A stretch of DNA of 64,000 nt, from positions 186,001 through 250,000 of the forward strand of contig RCAB01000038.1 of NCBI GenBank assembly GCA_003640385.1, read 5' to 3'. This stretch comes from Setaria digitata (Eukaryota; Nematoda; Chromadorea; Rhabditida; Setariidae). A model generated the notes under the pieces. The model was not told the origin of the DNA. It did no database searches and saw only the letters and a program-made list of their open reading frames with translations. The translations under genes were made by a program, and so were the position numbers. Positions 35,027 through 48,100 of the stretch are shown here, in pieces. Position 1 is the stretch's first letter; every line of letters begins with the position of its first letter.

Positions 35027-37983
35027 TCAACATCCGACAGATCGCACCGCTTGGCAACATCGGTTATGAGCTTTAGCCACTGACTTTTTAAGTGGTACAC
35101 ATGCCTCCTGCAAGTAATACAGTGCAGCAGTTCTGCGCATGCAAGAAAATCTTCGATATTAATTTAAAATTTCGTACTTTACGTAAAATTGCAATAGGAA
35201 TCAGTTGTTTTCTTTTTTTTTTTTGATCTAGCTAAAAAATATTGACGACAAAAAATTGAGAAGTTGTCAAAATTGATTCTTTTCCCAAGAAAAAAACAAT
35301 TAATTAATTATCTTCTGATAGAGCAATTAGCTTAGATTGACTATTCATACCAATCTTAACTTCAAAAATATAAATATCAAAAGAAATACCTGCACTGAAA
35401 GATGATTATATGTTAGCTGCCAGTTGATATATTGTTTCACATAGTTCTTGCACCAGTAAGGATCGGATAGTATACAAGAAAGATCTGCAAAAAATAGTGA
35501 TTGGAATGGACTAATTTTAATTTTAGTAATTAAAAATAAAAAAATCTATAAATACCTTCGTACTGAGATAATGCTTCTTGATTCTGGCGTAATGCAGCTG
35601 TATAATTAGGTGAATGCGGATTAATGACTGGGTTGTACAAACCAGGAATTTCCGGATTATTCGAAAGATCTGTTTGTGTATTACCAGTCGCAAATGCTTG
35701 ACGACGATTTCGCACTAAAAAAAATCCTTTCGGAATTTGAAAAACTGCTATGTTTTTCAGCATTTTCTAAATTTTTTTTCAAGTACTAGTTTTACAAAGT
35801 TGAATTCCATTGACTTTACTGAAAACTTTATAAGCTTTAGAAACTACCCTAATTTAAAGTTTATTAAAATCTCAATTTTATAAATTTCTTTTTTCTTCCT
35901 TTGCAAAAAATATTATAAGAGCTTTTTACAGCCGAAGATACTGGTACGAGAATGAAAAATTTTTAAAATATTTTCAAAAAAATTCAAAAAATAGTCAGTG
36001 CTAAATGCTCCCAAAGTTTTCTATTAAAGGACGCCGCACATTGATAGCAAATTTATTTACTATGTAATCTGTTGAATGAATTGTCACTTGATTGAAATGT
36101 ACATGAGGTGGACAAATTGCAAATAAGAGCATCAAATATAGGATCAACGAATGTTTCATTCATTAGCACAGATTTCATATAAAGCTAAACAAACACATTT
36201 GTTGTTTAATACATATTTGAAATTTGTACACAGTTAAAGTTTAATTTTTATAAAAAAAAATTTGAGTCACACAAACTATTTCAAAATAAAGCCAATTAAA
36301 ATGGAATATTCAATTGAATTGTCAAGTTTTTCAAGAAATGCTGCAAATATTGCTTTTTTTCACTCTTTGACTCGTTAAATTCTATCAAAATACGCAAACT
36401 TTAAATACCGTCCATATAGCGCATTCGCTAATACTGTTGTTAAAGAACTGATCTGTATGAATCGATCGAGTGAAATTAGAATCCAGTGAAGTAAGATTGC
36501 TGTATGCAAAACTTAAGAAAGTTTCTTCAGTCCCATTGCTTACTGACTGAACAGAATCAATTTTTCCATCCTGAATTTATGGTTATAAATGCCAAATCAT
36601 ATAAATGAAAATTGAGATTTTTAAAAATTAGCCTAACCTTCAGGTGAAGAACGTTCTGTTGTATAATTTTATTGAAGGAAGAAGAAAAAACAAAAAAAAA
36701 AAATGTCACTGCCCTTCTCAACAGGAATTTTCTGTGCAAAAACGAAGGATTCCACTCCAAGTTCAATTTTTTATGGAGAAAATGCATGATCAAAAGAAGT
36801 CCAACTTTGCCTCAGGTCCAGTCACAAAAATAATGAATCACTTATATATTTATAGTTTATATTAAATACCTCCATAGTTTTATAAAATAATTCTCAGTTT
36901 CAAATAATTTTTATTGCTTCACAAAAAAAAAAAAAGAAATCGAGGAGATTAATGAAAAAATTGTGATAAACTTCACGGATCAATTGGAGCTACATGTACT
37001 TTGTGGTGTAAAGTAAAATTATACCTTAATAGTGAAAATTTCCAGGGATACGGCTCCTCGCAGCCTTAAAATTGCCAATACTTCACTTTCATCTACCGGT
37101 GAATTTACCTACGAATGATGTTACTTATTAAAAATTTGATCGTTCAGACTTCAAATTTTTTTATTTAAACAAAAACAAGGCAAGAATTTTCTCGAAAAAG
37201 TAGATTGGAGAGTGTTTATCTCAATTTGTTTCGTAAAATGAAAATAATTTCGAGCTAAATTACCTGGATTTTGCTAAACCCAATGCCAGTCCAAAAATCT
37301 TCATCTTTAAGTAGATTAGAGAGCTTCAGTTGAAAATGAACTCTTTTACCAATTACCTGCCATTTCAATGAATAATAATCACCAAAACTGATACTGCACT
37401 GACTAACAGCGTAGTTGTAGACTTCGTCAGTTGTAAGTACCATTTCTGTATTCAGAATGCATTCAGCGGTGCTTAATAAAAGTATTCTAAGAATATGACC
37501 ATGCAAATTAACAAGTATAAAACTTCATTAAATCAATTTGTGAGATGAATTATATTAGCATTAAGTGTTTTTAAACTGAACTCTTCTGAAATCTCTTGAT
37601 TAAAATATGAGAATCCTTAGTAATTTCATGAAGATTGTAATTTAATCTCTATGCAGGAACAAATAGGCCAAAAGAAGGAAATGTGAGATATTGAAAATCA
37701 TCAAATTAGCATGAAACAACTTTCAACTCGTAATTGCCAGTACCACATACTTCTGACTTAAAAGGATTATGCGTTTTAGTTTAGCATGCAAATTAAATGG
37801 CAGGTTCAAATAGTAGAAAAGGCAAACGTAATTTTTAAATAAGCATTTGTTTCTAAAAATTTAAAACTACAAAAGAAAACATGAAGTGTTATTTAACAAA
37901 AATGAAAAAGTAGGAGAGTTGAATGCAAAAAAAAGATATCAACCTGGAAGAAATGGAATGAAGATAATTGGGAGTAGCATCAT
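35027..37983 (-). CDS. secreted DOMON-domain protein
   Basis: Exons (coding order): 37983-37944, 37445-37264, 37108-37025, 36570-36409, 36184-36061, 35714-35556, 35484-35390, 35107-35027; 308 residues, phases consistent. A short hydrophobic signal (MMLLPIIFIPFLP) leads into a DOMON domain at about residues 20-170. It shows YAVSQCSISFGDYYSLKWQV and FWTGIGFSKIQ (the W-x-GIGFS strand), the DESEVLAILRLRGAVSLEIF strand, then TRSIHTDQF and ECAIWT. DOMON domains bind haem or sugars and are usually extracellular. The C-terminal extension is Cys-containing (DPYWCKNYVKQYINWQ) and ends in AKAHNRCCQAVRSVGC. Several N-glycosylation sequons are visible. The first exon's link to the second (weak acceptor before GAAATGG) is the least certain; a TTG-led frame further upstream would give another N-terminus. 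Confidence 0.78.
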
Positions 37984-38427
37984 ACTGAATGTTTTGCGGT
38001 AAATGAGGGAATTGGAAGGCAGGTGCTGTGTCAGTGCTTTACTTCATATCTGTAAGCTGAATTGTAGAGTTGAATAATTGCAAACAATGATTTTCAAACA
38101 AGACGACCGAAATAAAAGACCTTAGCAAACAATTTCTTCTGAAGAGGAGGCTCGATAACAAAGCAAATTGGAACGATTCGTTTAAGTAACTTTTCTCTCT
38201 TTCCATTTAATAGTGCTTCTATTGCATTCTGAGTTTCTCGAAAGTCTAGAATAATTTGCCTTTTGTTGCTTTTTTAAACGACGCTTCCGGCAGTTTTGAT
38301 TTTTATGTTAATAAATTTTCATTTCTGCTATTTCTGTTATTTCTATTTGTCCCGAATTTCTTGATTTTTCAATTATCGTTTTCCTAAAATATTCTGTCTG
38401 GAAACCCTGTTTATGTAGATTTCAGCA

Positions 38428-38458
<31 letters not shown>

Positions 38459-41400
38459 CTCCAATATAAGATCTAATATATATATATTAGGAAAATAGGA
38501 AAATATATATATATATATATATTCATCTACATATCCTTTTTTTTATATTAATATATATATATTCTTATCAGGATGTTGCATATCACTGTAATTTCTAAAC
38601 TATTTTTCCTAGCATTAAAACGTGAATGTATAAAAAGGAGCCAGGTGAAAAACTTAGTAATCATTTTAGCGTCTTTTATTATTTTATACTTTTTAATTAA
38701 TCAGGTAGTCATTGCTGATCAAGTTAAATAAACTAAGCAAACAGCTGTGTGCTTGTGGGATGAGTTCATTTTTTCTCACACAGCACGTTCCACACAAATC
38801 GAATTACTAAGCTTAGATCTTGTGCTCCTGTCAATGATAAAAACACTATCATTTATTAAAACTCATCATCAATTAGGAGCTCATCTGATACTTCTAGCAC
38901 TGATGTTGATAAATTTTTTTCGAGACTTGTTGGCAAAACTGTGCTAATCAGCTTGATAGCGTGACGTAAAATTTTGAATTCGGTATATTTACAATTTACA
39001 ATAAATTGTTATAGTTGGATGCTCTAATTTATGCTTATTATTAAAAATAACTATATATTCATCTACATATACTTCATTTGTCGGCATTACTTATCAAGTT
39101 TTGTTTGATATAAATCTAAAAACTCAAATTTCATATTTAAATCGTTTAAACAGTAAAAGCAGCACACACAATATCTCAGGTCAGAAAACCAACAAAAGAG
39201 AATGGGATATTGTTTCATTTAAGAAGAGCATTATCCTGCATTTAAACTACTAATTATTGCACAATGAACTTGCTAGCCATACTTTAAATTAAAATAAAGG
39301 AAACTGGTGAGATTAGAATAGAAGTCAATCCTCATCTAACTGATGGACCAAAGTCGAAATTTTTATAGCTGCGTATGTTCCTTTCTCGAGTTAATTCCCT
39401 GGGTGTCCAGAGACAAATAAGCATGCAAACAAAACTGTAACCGAAAGCTGACAAGGTAAACACTTAATTAATAAGTCATGGTACAAAATAATAGCCATAC
39501 AGTTGCTTACTAATTAATGGTTCTACCATCTCAAATGAATTTAATCTGATAGATGCACTCATCTAAAAACTGCCTTCCTAATATTTGTAATTAGCTCGGT
39601 AATACCGTATTTTATTTGATTCTGGTCATTTGGATTTTGTCATTGTAAGGACAAGTTCAACCTAATCAATCCAACTATAGTTGGTAGTATGATATTGTAA
39701 TAGGTTATATCATAATATCATTATTGTTCAAATCAGCAGCATAACAAAATACCATTTTTATTGAGTTCAATTTCTATTTGAGAAAAATAACCTCTGTATC
39801 AAATATACATTAACTGTTTACTGATCTTTGTCTATTTAATGTTTATTTATTTCTAGTAAAAAAAAAAAGTGAAAACAAACCGATAGATAATATCACTATC
39901 AATTCTTTTCAGATTATTTAGATTTCTACTAGCGCCCATTATCACGGGCGTCAAAATAATTATTCACGTTGACACTGTGTAACATATATGCAGGATTATT
40001 TTTTCTAAAGCTTTTATTTATAGAAAAGAATAATGAGACAATTAATAAGTGGCACTTTTATATGCATGATGAGTAAGCAAAGACTTGGTCATCATGTCAA
40101 CGACGTAATCGCGATTTTAATAATGATTATGCATAGGAAAGAAAATCGGAAAAATCCTATAATCAATAATGCAAAATTATTCGCTGATCGGTGTTTTAAA
40201 AAAAAAAAAATTCTTGCTTTAATTTATAACAAAGAATTTTCCAATCAAAAATATCTCTTAAACAACAACGTATAGTACCTTCGCCATTAATTAAACAATT
40301 TTAACTAGCAGTAGACCTGAAAATGAATCATGGGAGCTCGACTTTGTCAATTATTTAGCTGCGTGATCAGATAAAAGTAATTAGGAGTAGTAGAGGATGA
40401 CACGGCTTAATATCACTTTGTGATAGGTAGACAAAATCCACCCTTATCTTGTCTAGGTGATATCTTGGCTTAATGGCTCTTAGTGACCTCAGTTGATAGC
40501 TTAGCTCATTTATGCATGTCTAACATATTAATGTATTCTTTTTAGTACAACGAAGAGAACAAACATCTGAATTTGAGAGTCTACTCGTACTAAAAAAAAA
40601 AAAATTAATATCACAGATTCTCCAGAAAAGTAAAGCTAATCCTCTTCGTGACGTTGTAAACTTGATTTTACAGCAATGTAGAAATCACAAGCTATTTGTT
40701 CTTTTACTAATACTTGTTGATTGAGACGTTCAAGTTTTAGCTAACTTTATGATTAGCCTTTTAACTATTTCAACTCCTTCATCACTTGTATCGCACGGTT
40801 AAAGTACCCAAACATAAAACAGTTAATATAAGTCTATGTAAAAAATTTATAATCTTAAAGGCCGTTCATTCAGGAAAAGCTTAAATTATTTTGCTGTGGA
40901 ATAAAATACTGTTATTATACACTAATTTTAATGATGGTTTGCCATCAAACTAGTTCGTAAACAAATTTCAATTAAACTGGATAATTCACCGAAGTCTACT
41001 CACTTTGTCTTACATTAAGAACGAATTTGGAGTGTTTTGACTTGTAGATTAGATGGATGCTATTAAAACCAGTAGACAGATGAAATAGCTGGTGAATAAG
41101 TAAGATTGTCCCTGGGTTAATTTGATTTATAGCAATTAGTAAGCGAATAAAGATGAACTTGATCGAAGAAAAGAACATTCTACCAATGCTTTGTTCTGAT
41201 GTCTTTTTATCACATCTATCCAAAATGTCTACTACTTACATATAATAATTTTTCTAATTTCATCTGCCGTTTGTTTGTCATAGAAAAAACCAAAGTTTTT
41301 TTTTCGTATAGTCTTGATGTGAAATATTCTTGTTGTCGCAAATTGCAGTGTTTTTTGAATTTACTAAAGCTTCACTTTTTTTTTCTGTTAGTTCTAATTC

Positions 41401-42031
41401 CCAAAATGCAAATTATCAGAAACCTAATTCCAAAAAACTATCACAAAAGACAAAAAAAAATATCGCAGCTATCCAAGGTTGTATTTTCCTGATATGAATA
41501 TTTTGCTTGGTACTATGGGAAATTAGCTGTTATTTAATCAGTTTATTTAATGGATAAAAAGTATATGATTAGGTAAAGTATTTATGCCATAAGTACATCC
41601 CAAATTATTCATCCTTAAAGCTTCAAGTAATAAATAAGAAGCGAAGAATTTTTAACACGAAAGTCTGCTCTTTCATTCAGTTTTATTGAAGTTTGTTAAA
41701 AAAAAAGTTATGAATTGCATTTTAGTCCTTCTTCTTCTTGTTTATCTTAGTCTAAAGTTTTCTCCTACTTCTTAAAATATGATATTAAATGCAATAATGA
41801 CTTTAGAGTTATGATTTGAAGTATCATGTCTGTACAGACGTATGTATAACGAATAAAGGACTACATGAATGAACTTATGAATGAACTTTGCCATAGGAAT
41901 ATTTGAGAATAAGCAAATGTCAACAGAAGTTTATTTACATTTTCAGTCAATAAAGAGATGAGAGAAGTATTTTTATTATGCGCAGGGCAGGGAGGATTAA
42001 GATTTGGTATAATTGCAATTGCAACTTAGGT
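37984..42031. other. intergenic
   Basis: Apart from the TA microsatellite, no gene is supported. ORFs at 38747-38947, 40033-40275 and 40996-41223 are short, AT-rich and without splice context or recognisable motifs. Confidence 0.45.
38426..38562. repeat. compound (TA)n microsatellite
   Basis: Four TA-dinucleotide blocks, the longest about 29 bp, separated by short non-repeat sequence. Parts are self-complementary and could form hairpins or cruciforms. Confidence 0.9.
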
Positions 42032-42375
42032 TCAATTTTTATAAGCAAAGATTTTCTGGGAACGGTGCAGAATTTCATTGTCAAGCCAGTCTTTCACTTC
42101 CGGCATAAATATCTCACCAGCTTCTTCATTATAAAAACCAAATTTGTTTGTATATAACTACTGTCCAAGCATATTTTAAAACTTTACTGAACCAATTCTC
42201 AAATTACATTTTTTTCCTAGTGATAACTGATGAAAACTTATCCATTCTTATTTCGAACTTAGTCGGATCATTTTTTTGTACTTTCCCATTCTCAAACTCT
42301 CAACAAGCTTTAATTCCTTCTGCTGTTTTTATAATTATTTCATCGAAAAAAATGAAGTTATTTTCATCATTATCT
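42032..42375 (-). pseudogene. coding segment with an in-frame stop, unknown family
   Basis: Reading on the minus strand, a terminal exon 42157-42032 (YTNKFGFYNEEAGEIF, then PEVKDWLDNEIL, stop) joins in phase, across a 70-bp intron, to an upstream segment starting at about 42375. That segment reads KDNDENNFIFFDEIIIKT, then TAEGIKAC, TGA, EFENGKVQKNDPTKFEIRMD. The TGA at 42302-42300 interrupts an otherwise continuous frame. Either this is a decayed gene, or a real exon begins after the stop (an ag sits directly before AGTTTGAG). Nothing indicates a selenocysteine insertion. Family not recognised. Confidence 0.42.
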
Positions 42376-43427
42376 TTTGAAGTAATTTGAAGATGTTGTA
42401 ATTTCTTTACCTTTTTAGACTATACAAATAAAAGACGATTTTCTGCTCTTTTTCTGTTCGAGAATAACTATAGTTCATTCAATTAGTCACCAATATTCGA
42501 GCGCTTTATTTCGTTGTTATAATATCATCTTATTTCAATTTAAAAATCCTCAGTAAGATGAAAAATTTTATTTAACCATAATGATATATCAAATTGTTGG
42601 GTTTCATCTTATGTACGTATGCATTTAAATTTTTTTAAACCTTTAAAAATTCTACGAATGACAAGAAAGTGAGGCACTGTAATTTTTTCTTCATTTTTAA
42701 CGCCTTCACTTGCTGCGCAACATCATTATTTCTTTTAGCTTTTTTATTCCATTTCATTTAACTCAAAGAAATTGGTAACTCAAATCATTTGTGACTCTTT
42801 AGATGTTTTCAAAATATTTAGTTACTTCCATAGAAATACTAGACTTCAATATTATGATATAGCTATACTGGTCTGTTATAACTGATAAACCTTTGACCCG
42901 AAAACTCCTCAGTCATTAATAGAAATCATTGAATACAGTATAGCATAACTTGATGCAGTGTGACTTCTGATTATTACCATTCCTTTGTAATATTATTCAT
43001 TATTAAGACTTATTAGTTAATCGACTATTGATGAACTCTTTCCCTGATAGGAATAGAATTTATAATAAGCTTAATATCACGATAGAGTGTTTTCATCATA
43101 AATGAAAAAGAGAGCGTCATCAAATATTCTTAAAGAAAATAACTGCTTATGAATTGGTTGTGCATATTTTAAGCTTTAAGTTGTTGGCGGCCCATTCCTA
43201 TTTCTTAGTGCCAAAAAATTACCTAGCAGTGAGTTATAAGATTTAATTATACCTCAGAAATAACAGCCTGAAAAAGTGCAATGACACAAGAAAACCTCAA
43301 ATCATCAGAATCCTATTGCAAACCACACCAATTTCTGAGAGAATTACAAACTGATTCAGAAACCCAATTCGCTTAATAAAAAATTTAATGATTAATTGTT
43401 TATCATATAATCTAGCTTTCTAAAAAC

Positions 43428-43793
43428 ATGTCCGTCACTACTTTGGCCGTAATTCTGTTACACCAAGTAGTTGAGAGAGGAGCTTTTCAGGATGTTTCTG
43501 GATGGCACTTATCAAGATGTAACACTGCTAGGATAACCGCTTTTGAATGTTTTTGTTCTTCCATCTTAGCAACTTTATTGCTAATAAAGAAAGAAAAACA
43601 AACGGTTATTTGGCTAATAATGATCGGTATTGCACAAGAAGAACAAAAGAGTGAAAATTCGTCTTCACACATTTTTGTCAACCAAGTGGCCATCATTTTG
43701 ATTGCAAAAATATCCTCAGAATTTCAACTGAAAGTAATAGTCCTCCATGCAAGAAGCAGCCTAAGAGAATTAATATACGTCAAACGAAAATAA
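43428..43793 (+). CDS. weak single-exon ORF, 121 residues
   Basis: Long for this AT-rich spacer. It begins with ATG 12 bp after an acceptor-like 'aatctag' and holds two hydrophobic stretches (SSILATLLLI; TVIWLIMIGIAQ). Composition is otherwise unremarkable, no family is recognised and the opposite strand is also open over 69 codons, so it may be chance. Confidence 0.22.
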   Translation: MSVTTLAVILLHQVVERGAFQDVSGWHLSRCNTARITAFECFCSSILATLLLIKKEKQTVIWLIMIGIAQEEQKSENSSSHIFVNQVAIILIAKISSEFQLKVIVLHARSSLRELIYVKRK

Positions 43794-44227
43794 TTTCTAA
43801 TTAAATCTCCCTTATCTATCCGAAATTTTCACTCCTATAGCTGATGATGAGATTTTTTTTGGAAAGATTTTCATAGTAGAATTTTTAGCACTTTCAAAAA
43901 AAAAAGAAAAGGTGTGGTCATTAATGAGTTGGTTTTGGTAAATGAAATGAAACTACTTGTTTAGTTCATCTTCCCAGAATTCTCATACTAAATGTCTAAT
44001 GAAAATGCAGTTTTATTCTTGCTCAAAAAATACAAATGAAATGTTTTTTTTTTTCAATTTATTCTTCCAATAAATACGCCTAATGACATTCGCTTGTTTG
44101 TTTATCGTTTGGCATCATTAGATGGAATTGTCTTCTATCGAATCCATTTCTAAAATCGCTAATATTTTCATTTTTACTTTGTATCTCGAATAGAACAAAT
44201 ACTTTAAGTTCATTGTACAAATGAAAA

Positions 44228-44494
44228 CTAATGCGACATAAGTTTTCTTTTTTTTTTTAAATCTCCGACGAAAGTAATAAGGTAAGAGGGAGCTTCATCG
44301 AGAATGGCATAAAATGTTCTTTTGAAATGAGGTCTGGAATATAAATTATTCGAGAAATAGAGTGCTTGGAAAAAGCGAATCACTCCGGGCAAGAAAATCA
44401 GAGTTTTGTTTTGATAAAAGCTCCAGTAAACCATAATCGGTAATAGCAATTGCTTGCAAATTGTCATGAATAAATAAATCTCTTGACGAGGCAT
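44228..44494 (-). CDS. candidate single-exon ORF, 88 residues
   Basis: The ATG at 44494 lies 10 bp after a good acceptor (ctattccag), the usual spacing for trans-spliced nematode messages. The product has aromatic and hydrophobic N-terminal segments (CKQLLLPIMVYWSFYQ; FLPGVIRFFQALYFS) and a basic C-terminus (DLKKKRKL). No family recognised. It lies head to head with the receptor gene, about 700 bp away. Confidence 0.35.
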   Translation of the reverse strand: MPRQEIYLFMTICKQLLLPIMVYWSFYQNKTLIFLPGVIRFFQALYFSNNLYSRPHFKRTFYAILDEAPSYLITFVGDLKKKRKLMSH

Positions 44495-45192
44495 GCTATT
44501 AAATCTGGAATAGTGAATTGTCCAGCGACAATCAAAAGAAACTTTTATGATTCAAAAGTTAGTTTTGGATAACAGACATTTTTTCCTTCGATCTTTTTAT
44601 TTTTTATAATAAGTTTCCTTTTATTGAAGTTAATTTCTTGAACTTACTGATAAATTCAAGATTGAGGGGTATATTAAGATACTCCTTTGGAGGAACTGCT
44701 AAGTATCTTTTTTTTTTTTCAGTCCATTATTTAAAGTAATGGATGAAATTTAAACAAACAAATTAAATAAATGGATCAGTTAGTACCTTAACTTTTATCA
44801 TTTCATTATATATATTGCGTCATTTTACTGTCTTCAGCTTTCTTTACTAATAGGAGAAATGCCATAAATGTTACAAAAAATTTTACTGGTAAATAAGTGT
44901 TTGCTAATCCGGGAGTAAACTGGAAAGCATCACTAAAACTTATTTGTTACCATAATTAAATATTGTTTAAATCATTTCAGTGATACGTTTTATTCACCAA
45001 CTTTAATATTTATCATCTCGTTTCCTCTATTTTTTTTTTTTTAAATTTGTCATTTCTTTGAAAGAGTAAAAAAAAAAATAATCTGCTTAATAGAAAAGTC
45101 ATACATGTTTTCCCTGATAATTCTTATTTAATCAGTGGTTTTTTTCTCTCTACTCTTCAGATAAGCAATAAATTTGCGATGGATTTACGATA

Positions 45193-48100
45193 ATGAGTGA
45201 ATTTGAGCGATGTCAAACAGTTCTTGTAGAATTACCGGAAACCAGCATTGTATATGATTGGTTTTACGCTATCCATGCCTTCTACAATCCTATCCATACT
45301 TACTTATCCATCGTAATATGCATCCTTGGTACAATGTGCAATTTTTGCAACATCGTTGTGCTTACAAGGCTAGCATTTTAAATTTTTGTTTAAAAAAATT
45401 CAATTTTTAGTCCCTGTCCAAGGACAGTAATAACTTGCTTTTGTTGAATAAGATCTAGAACTGAAGCAATTAATTTCATTATTTTTTAAACAAAATATCT
45501 CTTTAGATGTTTCCCTTTGCCCCAAATGATACTCTTTTAAGATTTTCATTTCTCATCACAGTTTAAATCATTGAAAGGAAAGAAATTCAATCCTTTCGCA
45601 ATTATTCATCCGATTCTGGCTTTATTTATCCTTTCCCAAGCTGTGAAATCTGAGCAGTGAAATTTAACCTTTCAGAAAATAGAAATGAAATTTGCAAAAT
45701 GAACATAAAAGAAAAATAATTTATTCATATCTGCAAATTTTCCATTTCATTCTAACCAAACAATTGTTAGCAAACCCCAAAAGCATTTTGTTTTATTTCT
45801 CTTTTTTTTCCTCTTTTGCTTGTGTAGTAAAACAAATTATACATTCAAACTATTGACAATTTCCTAAAAACAAAGTGCAAAAGAAAAAGTCGTCGTTTCA
45901 TCTTAACTGCAAGTACCTGAAAGGATGAAAAGACGAATCAACACAATTAACACATTTTAGTGACTTATACAATCATAAGGATTATAAATGCAATTTGCAT
46001 CAATTAATCTTGCAATTTTAGTGTTTTCTAAAACTCTTGGAATTGAACTTCGAACCTTTCTTTATTTCACTTTCAGATTACTATGCTTGTCTTTAAATTT
46101 ATAATACATTTTCTTAATAACTTGTTAATTAATAGTTTCCATTTCCTCTATTCTGTGAATGATTCAAACTACAAACTGCAAAGGTGCAGTAAGGAAGAGC
46201 AGCTTAAATGACTTCATTTTCAAATGAATTTTGAGCTGATCAATAGAACCATGCCATTGCAGCTGTCCTTCATAGACTGTTCCAAATGAAAACTATCTGT
46301 TCAAAATTACACAGGTAGAGTGGCTTTCAGGAGCCGAATGCGTTCACCGGTAAATGTGATTTTAACAGCTATGGCATGTTGTGATACGGTGGTGCTATTC
46401 TCAAATTTGATTTATACGACGCATTATACGTTCGCAGCATTCCTGAACTGTCAACCGGAACAGTGGAGCTATGGATGGGCTGTATTCCTAATATGTCATG
46501 CACATTTATCACTCATTGGTCATTCCAGCAGCATCTGGCTATCAGGTTAGTTTATAAATATCTGCTCATAACACTTTCTACTTTCATAATATTAATAAAA
46601 ATTTGGAAGAGTGGTCTGACTTTATTATACAAATTATTGACCTATTCGGTGAAATTAAACTTTTGAAATACTGATAAAGAGACTTTTATTAATGATAATG
46701 GATGACCAGAATGCCTTAATGTTAAATAAATCTGTTTGCTTAAATACCGATAAAATTGTTTACTTGAAACGTGCCATTCAATCGGAAATACTTAACAATG
46801 ATAATGCAGTGTCTGATAATTTATTTTATTCACAATTTAATTCAAATCTAAATTTTTAGTTATGTTAGCACTGATACGGTATATGACTTTGCGAAGCAGA
46901 AGGAAAGTCAATGTGCTGCAGGTATTCTTTCAGTATAAGAGTAGTAAATCAACCGAAAATTTAATCAAGCATAGTTTAGATTGAATTTCTACTACATTCT
47001 CTTGGGACTGCACATATCAGAGCAACCGAAAATGATTCATCCTTCTTCAGATTCATTTTTTAAAAAATATTTAATTAAAATTTTATCATAGTATTCTGTA
47101 AATAAAAGTTATAATTGTTTGCCATCATTCTCAGAGTCTTAGGCCCTATATATTATCGTATTCATTAAATACTGAATTGCCAGAATTGAATGATTTCAAT
47201 AATCATATGAAAATTGCTGTTTAAGGCGATATACAACTTATCATATCCACGAATATCCATACATAATATTGACTTATTTAATCTTTAGTAGAATAAACCA
47301 AAGCGAAGATCCTTATGGCACAACGTCATATTTGTGTCGTAAACAAGCATTAGACTTTCGTATTTGATTGCATGAGCAAAAGAAAAAGATAGTGTGATAT
47401 TTAAGTTCTTAGAAAAACAAAATATTAAAATTCTTATGCAACAAGCTGTGTATACTGGGATCCATTGAATTCCCTTCTGGAAGCATTCAGTAATGCGGGT
47501 TCTGATACTCAAAAATTTTGCTTCTTCTCTGATCCCCTAGTAAATTTTCAAATATTTACGAAAGCAATAAATGTAACAAATTCAATTTCATTTTAGTCAT
47601 CACTGGGATTTCAGGATACGAAAGAAGGGAGACGAATTTTAACCAAATTGAAATTAAGCTTAATTTCGATTTCTAATCCTCATATGTGTGTCTTAAGGTA
47701 AAAATTTTTAGATCCATTTACAACATTCGTATATGGCTATAGTATTTGTTATATTATTTGTCGCAGTCATGAACACACCAAATTTTCTTGCTTATAAAAT
47801 CTTTGAAATGAAACTTAGCGAGACCTGCAATATTACCGATAGCCGGAATATTGGTGCAACCGCTTATTTACCTGGCGTTTCCGACTTGGCCCTTGAAGCA
47901 CATTGCTTGGTAGTTTTTTTAATTTTCAATCTAGGTCTTAATCTAACTGTAAAGTTTAAATTTTGTTCATTTAAATCAAATAAGCAAATTTTGAATTCCA
48001 CTAGATATTGAACATTTTTCATAGAACCTCAATCAGGTGTCGCTGGCATTAGCATAAACACAGCAAAATATATCACTCACTTTTTAAATCCGAAGTGTTT

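Larger units (their letters stand above)
42376..45192. other. intergenic, upstream of the receptor gene
   Basis: Mostly AT-rich. Two single-exon ORFs are listed separately as weak candidates (43428-43793 and 44228-44494). The promoter of the receptor gene should lie near the right end. No RNA gene or mobile element was recognised. Confidence 0.4.

Noticed and set aside
42300..42302. TGA as a selenocysteine codon
   Set aside because: No resemblance to a known selenoprotein, no visible insertion element, and nematode selenoproteins are essentially limited to thioredoxin reductase.
47595..47697. Coding-like stretch (SSLGFQDTKEGRRILT) in a receptor intron
   Set aside because: Including it breaks the phase into the TM4 exon, and direct joining of 46921 to 47712 gives the expected loop sequence.
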